Part shown: positions 61,615 to 64,000 of the stretch, piece after piece
Layout: each line of letters opens with the position of its first letter
Numbering within the stretch: position 1 is the stretch's first letter
Origin: Pirellulaceae bacterium
GTDB lineage: Bacteria > Planctomycetota > Planctomycetia > Pirellulales > Pirellulaceae
Direction of reading: 5' to 3'
Assembly (NCBI GenBank): GCA_028280445.1
Contig: JANQLU010000005.1
Location: 62,001-126,000 of the forward strand
DNA: 64,000 nucleotides
Notes under the pieces: model-generated
The model's input: only the letters and a program-made list of their open reading frames with translations
The model's database searches: none
What the model was told of the DNA's origin: nothing
Position numbers and translations under genes: made by a program

Positions 61615-61812
61615 TCAGTTTGCGGCACCATTGGGAACGATTTTGATCCAACCGCCAATGGCGGCAATGCTGATCATCAATGTCAATGAAATGACACCGA
61701 CAATTGTTAACAGCGCTGTCAAAACCGCGGAAGTTAGTCCGCCGATCGCGCCCATCACAACCGTGGGAGTCAGCAACAGAGAAACTTTGAAAACTGAAAA
61801 CAATTTGGTCAT
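61615..61812 (-). CDS. Small two-helix membrane protein inside the tRNA array
   Basis: 65 residues with two strong hydrophobic helices: VSLLLTPTVVMGAIGGLTSAVL at about 10-31, then ALLTIVGVISLTLMISIAAIGGWI at about 33-56. There is a short basic start and no recognised family. It is antisense to the tRNA genes, between tRNA-Val and tRNA-Leu(TAA). Its size and composition are consistent with a small membrane toxin or a structural peptide, but that is only a guess. It may also be a neutral cargo gene. Confidence 0.5.
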   Translation of the reverse strand: MTKLFSVFKVSLLLTPTVVMGAIGGLTSAVLTALLTIVGVISLTLMISIAAIGGWIKIVPNGAAN

Positions 61813-61900
61813 TTTCGCACCTGATTTTGAAAATTTGCCTGGGTTATTTCCAGAAGCGTAATGCGAATTTGGTTGTTACACATTTTTTTTCAGCATCTTT

Positions 61901-61973
61901 GCTCAGGTACGCCAACGGTTGAGCGAGTCGGTTTAAACCCGACTGTTTGCAGGTTCGAATCCTGCTCTGAGCA
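61901..61973 (+). tRNA. tRNA-Leu(TAA) with short (class I) variable loop
   Basis: Acceptor GCTCAGG/TCTGAGC, anticodon stem GTCGG/CCGAC, TAA at 61934-61936, variable loop of five bases, T arm GCAGG-TTCGAAT-CCTGC, discriminator A73. No CCA. It is the second leucine-anticodon tRNA without a long variable arm. Confidence 0.82.
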
Positions 61974-61977
61974 CTGG

Positions 61978-62122
61978 GAGCAGGGTAGGTATTAGGTGGT
62001 AGGTTGTAGGTAGTAGTCAGGGAGTGGAGTAAGTAAGTTCGAATACTCACTACTTCCTATTCCCTACTCGCTACCACCTACGACCTACCTCCTACCTCCT
62101 ACCACCTACTACCTACTACCTG
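61978..62122. repeat. Large GTAGGT-type inverted spacer repeat
   Basis: GGTAGGTATTAGGTGGTAGG and TTGTAGGTAGTAG on the left are mirrored by CTACCACCTACGACCTACC, CCTACCACCTACTACC and TACTACCTGC on the right, making this the largest spacer of its kind in the array. Confidence 0.78.
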
Positions 62123-62125
62123 CAC

Positions 62126-62196
62126 GGGACGCTCGTCTAATGGGAAGACGCCTGTTTTGCAAGCAGGAAATTGGGGTTCGATTCCCCGGCGCTCCA
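62126..62196 (+). tRNA. tRNA-Ala(TGC)
   Basis: Acceptor GGGACGC/GCGCTCC includes the Ala identity pair G3-U70. An A-C opposition occurs at 4-69. D stem GTCT/AGAC, anticodon stem CCTGT/GCAGG, loop TTTGCAA (TGC). Discriminator A, no CCA. A tRNA-Cys(GCA) reading would require a shifted loop and is rejected. Confidence 0.88.
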
Positions 62197-62198
62197 CT

Positions 62199-62223
62199 GG
62201 GAGGGCGAGGCTCCTGCCGAGCC
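62199..62223. repeat. Family D repeat
   Basis: GGGAGGGCGAGGCTCCTGCC followed by GAGCC, in the usual D-then-C arrangement with the palindrome at 62272. Confidence 0.75.
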
Positions 62224-62271
62224 GAAACACGTTACTCGAAGCGTATGGTACGAGCTTCATAGCAAGTCTTT

Positions 62272-62332
62272 GTGAGCGGCAAGGCCCGCCGGTGAACCCT
62301 CAAATACCGGCGGCTAGAGCCTTGCCGCTCAC
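62272..62332. repeat. Family C palindrome in the tRNA array
   Basis: GTGAGCGGCAAGGCCCGCCG and CCGGCGGCTAGAGCCTTGCC-GCTCAC form the arms. The repeat lies between tRNA-Ala and tRNA-Leu(CAA), so chromosomal repeats also invade the array. Confidence 0.82.
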
Positions 62333-62367
62333 AAGATCAAGCCCGACACCATTGAATAGATTCCTCA

Positions 62368-62443
62368 GGCGCGGTACGCAAACTGGCAAAGCGGCGAAGT
62401 TCAAAACTTCGTGAATTTGTGGGTTCGACTCCCACGTGCGCCA
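62368..62443 (+). tRNA. tRNA-Leu(CAA) with short (class I) variable loop
   Basis: Acceptor GGCGCGG/GTGCGCC (G-G at 7-66), D stem CGC/GCG, anticodon stem CGAAG/CTTCG, CAA at 62402-62404, variable loop of about seven bases, T arm GTGGG-TTCGACT-CCCAC, discriminator A73, no CCA. Confidence 0.82.
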
Positions 62444-62496
62444 CTCTCCTTCCTACCTCCTACTCCCTACTCCCTACCACCTACTCCCTGCCTCCC

Positions 62497-62579
62497 GGGT
62501 CGGCTTGCATTGGTGAGCTCAGCTGGTTGTAACCCAGTCGTCCGTTGGGACTGTGGCGGTTCGACTCCGTCCCGACCCA
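62497..62579 (+). tRNA. tRNA-Tyr(GTA), class II
   Basis: Acceptor GGGTCGG/CCGACCC perfect, anticodon loop TTGTAAC, long variable arm between 62538 and 62555, T arm GGCGG-TTCGACT-CCGTC, discriminator A. It shows that class II architecture is kept here where expected. No CCA. Confidence 0.92.
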
Positions 62580-62666
62580 CTTGTAGATCGGTTCCTAAAG
62601 AAAAAGATTCCGAACCATGTTTGTAGCAACATGTCTTTACTTTTGAATTGACAAGTTCATTAATCG

Positions 62667-62740
62667 GGTGGCGTAGTGTCAACGGTCTAGCACGAGAGAT
62701 TGTCGATCTCTTAGAGCGGGTTCGAATCCCGTCGCCATCG
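62667..62740 (+). tRNA. tRNA-Asp(GTC)
   Basis: Acceptor GGTGGCG/CGCCATC, D stem GTGT/GCAC, anticodon stem AGAGA/TCTCT, loop TTGTCGA, T arm GCGGG-TTCGAAT-CCCGT, discriminator G73 as in Asp. No CCA. Confidence 0.93.
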
Positions 62741-62750
62741 CTTTGCAATT

Positions 62751-62809
62751 GTAGGGCCGGTTCCCACCGGCCAATCAAAAACAAAACGGCCGGTAGGAAC
62801 CGGCCCTAC
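62751..62809. repeat. Family A palindrome in the tRNA array
   Basis: GTAGGGCCGGTTCCCACCGG and its inverse complement around AATCAAAAACAAAAC. It lies between tRNA-Asp and tRNA-Met. Confidence 0.9.
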
Positions 62810-62837
62810 TCACGACAACCATTTTTGAAATCGATTT

Positions 62838-62907
62838 TGCAGACGAGCTGGGAACTCAGGCAGCTTTCATACGGCAGTTTTGTTCGGTTCGATTCCGAAG
62901 TCTGCAA
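62838..62907 (+). tRNA. tRNA-Met(CAT), atypical anticodon stem
   Basis: Acceptor TGCAGAC/GTCTGCA perfect, T arm TTCGG-TTCGATT-CCGAA, anticodon CAT in loop TTCATAC. The anticodon stem CAGCT/GGCAG has an A-A opposition and a G-U. It lacks the initiator features (three G-C pairs, 1-72 mismatch). A lysidine-type tRNA-Ile(CAT) is the alternative. No CCA. Confidence 0.75.
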
Positions 62908-62916
62908 CTGTTCTAT

Positions 62917-62985
62917 TGCGGATGGGCCAGTGCTCAACTGAGCCTCATAAGCTCGGTCCGCCAGGTGCAACTCCTGGATCCGCGA
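62917..62985 (+). tRNA. tRNA-Met(CAT), degenerate D and T arms
   Basis: Acceptor TGCGGAT/ATCCGCG, anticodon loop CTCATAA in stem TGAGC/GCTCG, T stem CCAGG/CCTGG. The T loop is TGCAACT, so U55 is G, and the short D arm has no GG pair. It may be a degenerate but expressed tRNA, or a pseudogene. Discriminator A, no CCA. Confidence 0.65.
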
Positions 62986-62989
62986 CTTT

Positions 62990-63060
62990 GGTCTGTAGGT
63001 GTTTTGGTGGCACGCTTCTGTGGTAGAGAAGAAGATCGAGTTCGATTCTCGAACGGACCT
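62990..63060 (+). tRNA. tRNA-Thr(GGT)
   Basis: Acceptor GGTCTGT/ACGGACC, D stem GTG/CAC, anticodon stem CTTCT/AGAAG, loop GTGGTAG (anticodon GGT; purine at 32 is unusual), T arm TCGAG-TTCGATT-CTCGA, discriminator T. No CCA. Confidence 0.86.
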
Positions 63061-63078
63061 CTTTCATTGGTTCAATCA

Positions 63079-63163
63079 GGAAGGTAGCCGGATACGGTTT
63101 GCCGGGCCGGTTTGCTAAACCGTGCGACGTCATGTCATAAGGGTTCAAATCCCTTACCTTCCG
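63079..63163 (+). tRNA. tRNA-Ser(GCT), class II
   Basis: Acceptor GGAAGGT/ACCTTCC perfect, anticodon loop TTGCTAA, long variable arm (63121-63138), T arm AAGGG-TTCAAAT-CCCTT, discriminator G73 as in Ser. Position 27-43 is a C-U opposition. No CCA. Confidence 0.92.
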
Positions 63164-63193
63164 CTGGCAAATTTCAATTGCAAAAACGATTCG

Positions 63194-63287
63194 GGAAGGC
63201 TAAGCCGAAAGATTCTGGGTAGCGGCGTCGGTCTTGAAAACCGGTAGACCCTTGAGTGTCGTGAGGGTTCGAATCCCTCGCCTTCCG
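63194..63287 (+). tRNA. tRNA-Ser(TGA), class II
   Basis: Acceptor GGAAGGC/GCCTTCC perfect, anticodon loop CTTGAAA, long variable arm, T arm GAGGG-TTCGAAT-CCCTC, discriminator G73. It has 94 bases with an enlarged D arm, and is the last gene of the array. No CCA. Confidence 0.93.
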
Positions 63288-63297
63288 CTGTTTGCGT

Positions 63298-64000
63298 TCA
63301 TTTCGAACTAACGAAGGTTATCGTGATCTGCCGCAAATCCATAACGGCATTTTTGGCTTTCGTGATGGCTCGAACCTTGAGTCGGTGCTTTCCTTTTTCA
63401 AGTTGAACGGCGCCAATTTTTTGGGTCACAAATTTTTGAAAATGTCCGGTGTCCACGACGGTATGTTTTAATTTTTGGTCACCGACAACGACTTCGATCC
63501 TGCTTCCCCCCTGCCCTTTGCCACAGCCTTGCAAAATTGCAATCTCGTACCGACCGGATTTGGACATCGCAAATGACCACTCGGCCCAATCCTTGGCATC
63601 CGCCCAATACCCCAAAGTGTTCTTATGGGGCTGTGGTTCATATCGCAGTTTTTTTCCATGAACGGTCGCTTGATGCGCATGGAGAACGATCGAAGCGTCG
63701 TTCGATTTCGGCGTCACTTGGATTTTGGATTTGCCAACCAATTGCGGCGTTCCCCGGACCTCGATGATCACTTTGCGAGATTTATCAAAATCTTTGGGCA
63801 AGACTACTTGCCAATCTTTCATACCAATCTTGATCTTTAAATTAGATTTTGATGGATCGTTTCCCAGATAGATTTTGCCAATCGGATTGTGTAGCCGAGG
63901 AATCGAAAGCAATCCGTTCTGAGGAATTTTTTCTACTGTGCAATACAAATTTGGCGCGGAGTAAACAATTTTCCCCCAGTCCCTCGCGACTTCGAATTTG
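63298..64000 (-). CDS. Alpha-L-fucosidase-like protein, C-terminal part (runs off window)
   Basis: The frame is open to the window end, giving at least 234 C-terminal residues. KIVYSAPNLYCTVEKIPQNGLLSIPRLHNPIGKIYLGND corresponds to the C-terminal beta-sandwich of GH29 fucosidases. It is followed by another domain (YWADAKDWAEWSFAMSKSGRYEIAIL, then HRLKVRAITKAKNAVMDLRQITI) like DUF5077-type carbohydrate-binding modules. The catalytic domain is outside the window, so activity cannot be confirmed. It ends 10 bases after the tRNA array. Confidence 0.78.
   Translation of the reverse strand, partial: KFEVARDWGKIVYSAPNLYCTVEKIPQNGLLSIPRLHNPIGKIYLGNDPSKSNLKIKIGMKDWQVVLPKDFDKSRKVIIEVRGTPQLVGKSKIQVTPKSNDASIVLHAHQATVHGKKLRYEPQPHKNTLGYWADAKDWAEWSFAMSKSGRYEIAILQGCGKGQGGSRIEVVVGDQKLKHTVVDTGHFQKFVTQKIGAVQLEKGKHRLKVRAITKAKNAVMDLRQITITFVSSK

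Noticed and set aside
62126..62196. tRNA-Cys(GCA)
   Set aside because: The anticodon stem and D-arm spacing place TGC, not GCA, at 34-36, and G3-U70 is the alanine identity pair.

Overview
The window looks like chromosomal DNA from a planctomycete, probably of the Pirellulales/Pirellulaceae type. This rests on gene content, not on a marker gene. It has two ECF sigma factor / giant Ser-Thr kinase modules, secreted sulfatases, a fucosidase-like end, Tat-exported Gfo/Idh oxidoreductase and NHL proteins, a PEP-CTERM protein, a DUF1579 protein, HEAT-repeat and DoxX-type membrane proteins, and several families of dispersed palindromic repeats between genes.

Layout. Positions 1-16745 hold the start of a TrmH-like RNA methyltransferase, a secreted lipocalin-like protein, an S1-type protease, inositol-3-phosphate synthase, an aminotransferase, a TVP38/DedA-like membrane protein, an M3 peptidase, a Gfo/Idh oxidoreductase, a HEAT protein and sigma/kinase module 1. 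Positions 17049-36465 hold a DUF1579 protein and a cysteine-desulfurase-like enzyme. They are followed by a long minus-strand block: SGNH hydrolase, di-haem peroxidase, DoxX-like protein, GcvH-like protein, HemN-like radical SAM protein and PQQ propeller. Next come a LuxE/LuxC-like ligase/reductase/alcohol dehydrogenase trio, the McsA-McsB protein-arginine kinase pair, trpE, a PEP-CTERM protein, a NolW-like small secreted protein and an esterase. Positions 36821-46216 hold a paralogue of the lipocalin-like protein, sigma/kinase module 2 (its kinase is fused to a dead esterase domain and a beta-solenoid), a FadL-like porin and a sulfatase.

Positions 46390-48328 carry the most interesting unit: a candidate retron-like system. 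A strongly structured RNA locus bounded by a 12-bp terminal stem lies just upstream of a soluble SPFH/slipin gene. That gene overlaps by 4 nt a short retron-type reverse transcriptase with a YCDD catalytic motif. Positions 48536-53121 return to ordinary planctomycete genes (sulfatase, protease, NHL protein).

Positions 53226-63287 are an array of 27 tRNA genes, all on the plus strand, covering 18 amino acids (no Cys or Trp seen) and none encoding CCA. Its spacers are packed with low-complexity inverted repeats, structured hairpins and a four-helix-bundle (S23-like) gene. Several tRNAs are atypical: three leucine-anticodon tRNAs lack the long variable arm, one is tRNA-Ile(UAU), the tRNA-His lacks an encoded G-1, and one tRNA-Met appears to have lost its D-loop/T-loop contact bases. 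The array is split by a visibly GC-richer polysaccharide island (about 55829-60570: GT4 glycosyltransferase, second glycosyltransferase, methyltransferase, capsule-type protein and a truncated GSCFA gene), which looks horizontally acquired. The window ends in the C-terminal half of an alpha-L-fucosidase-like gene.
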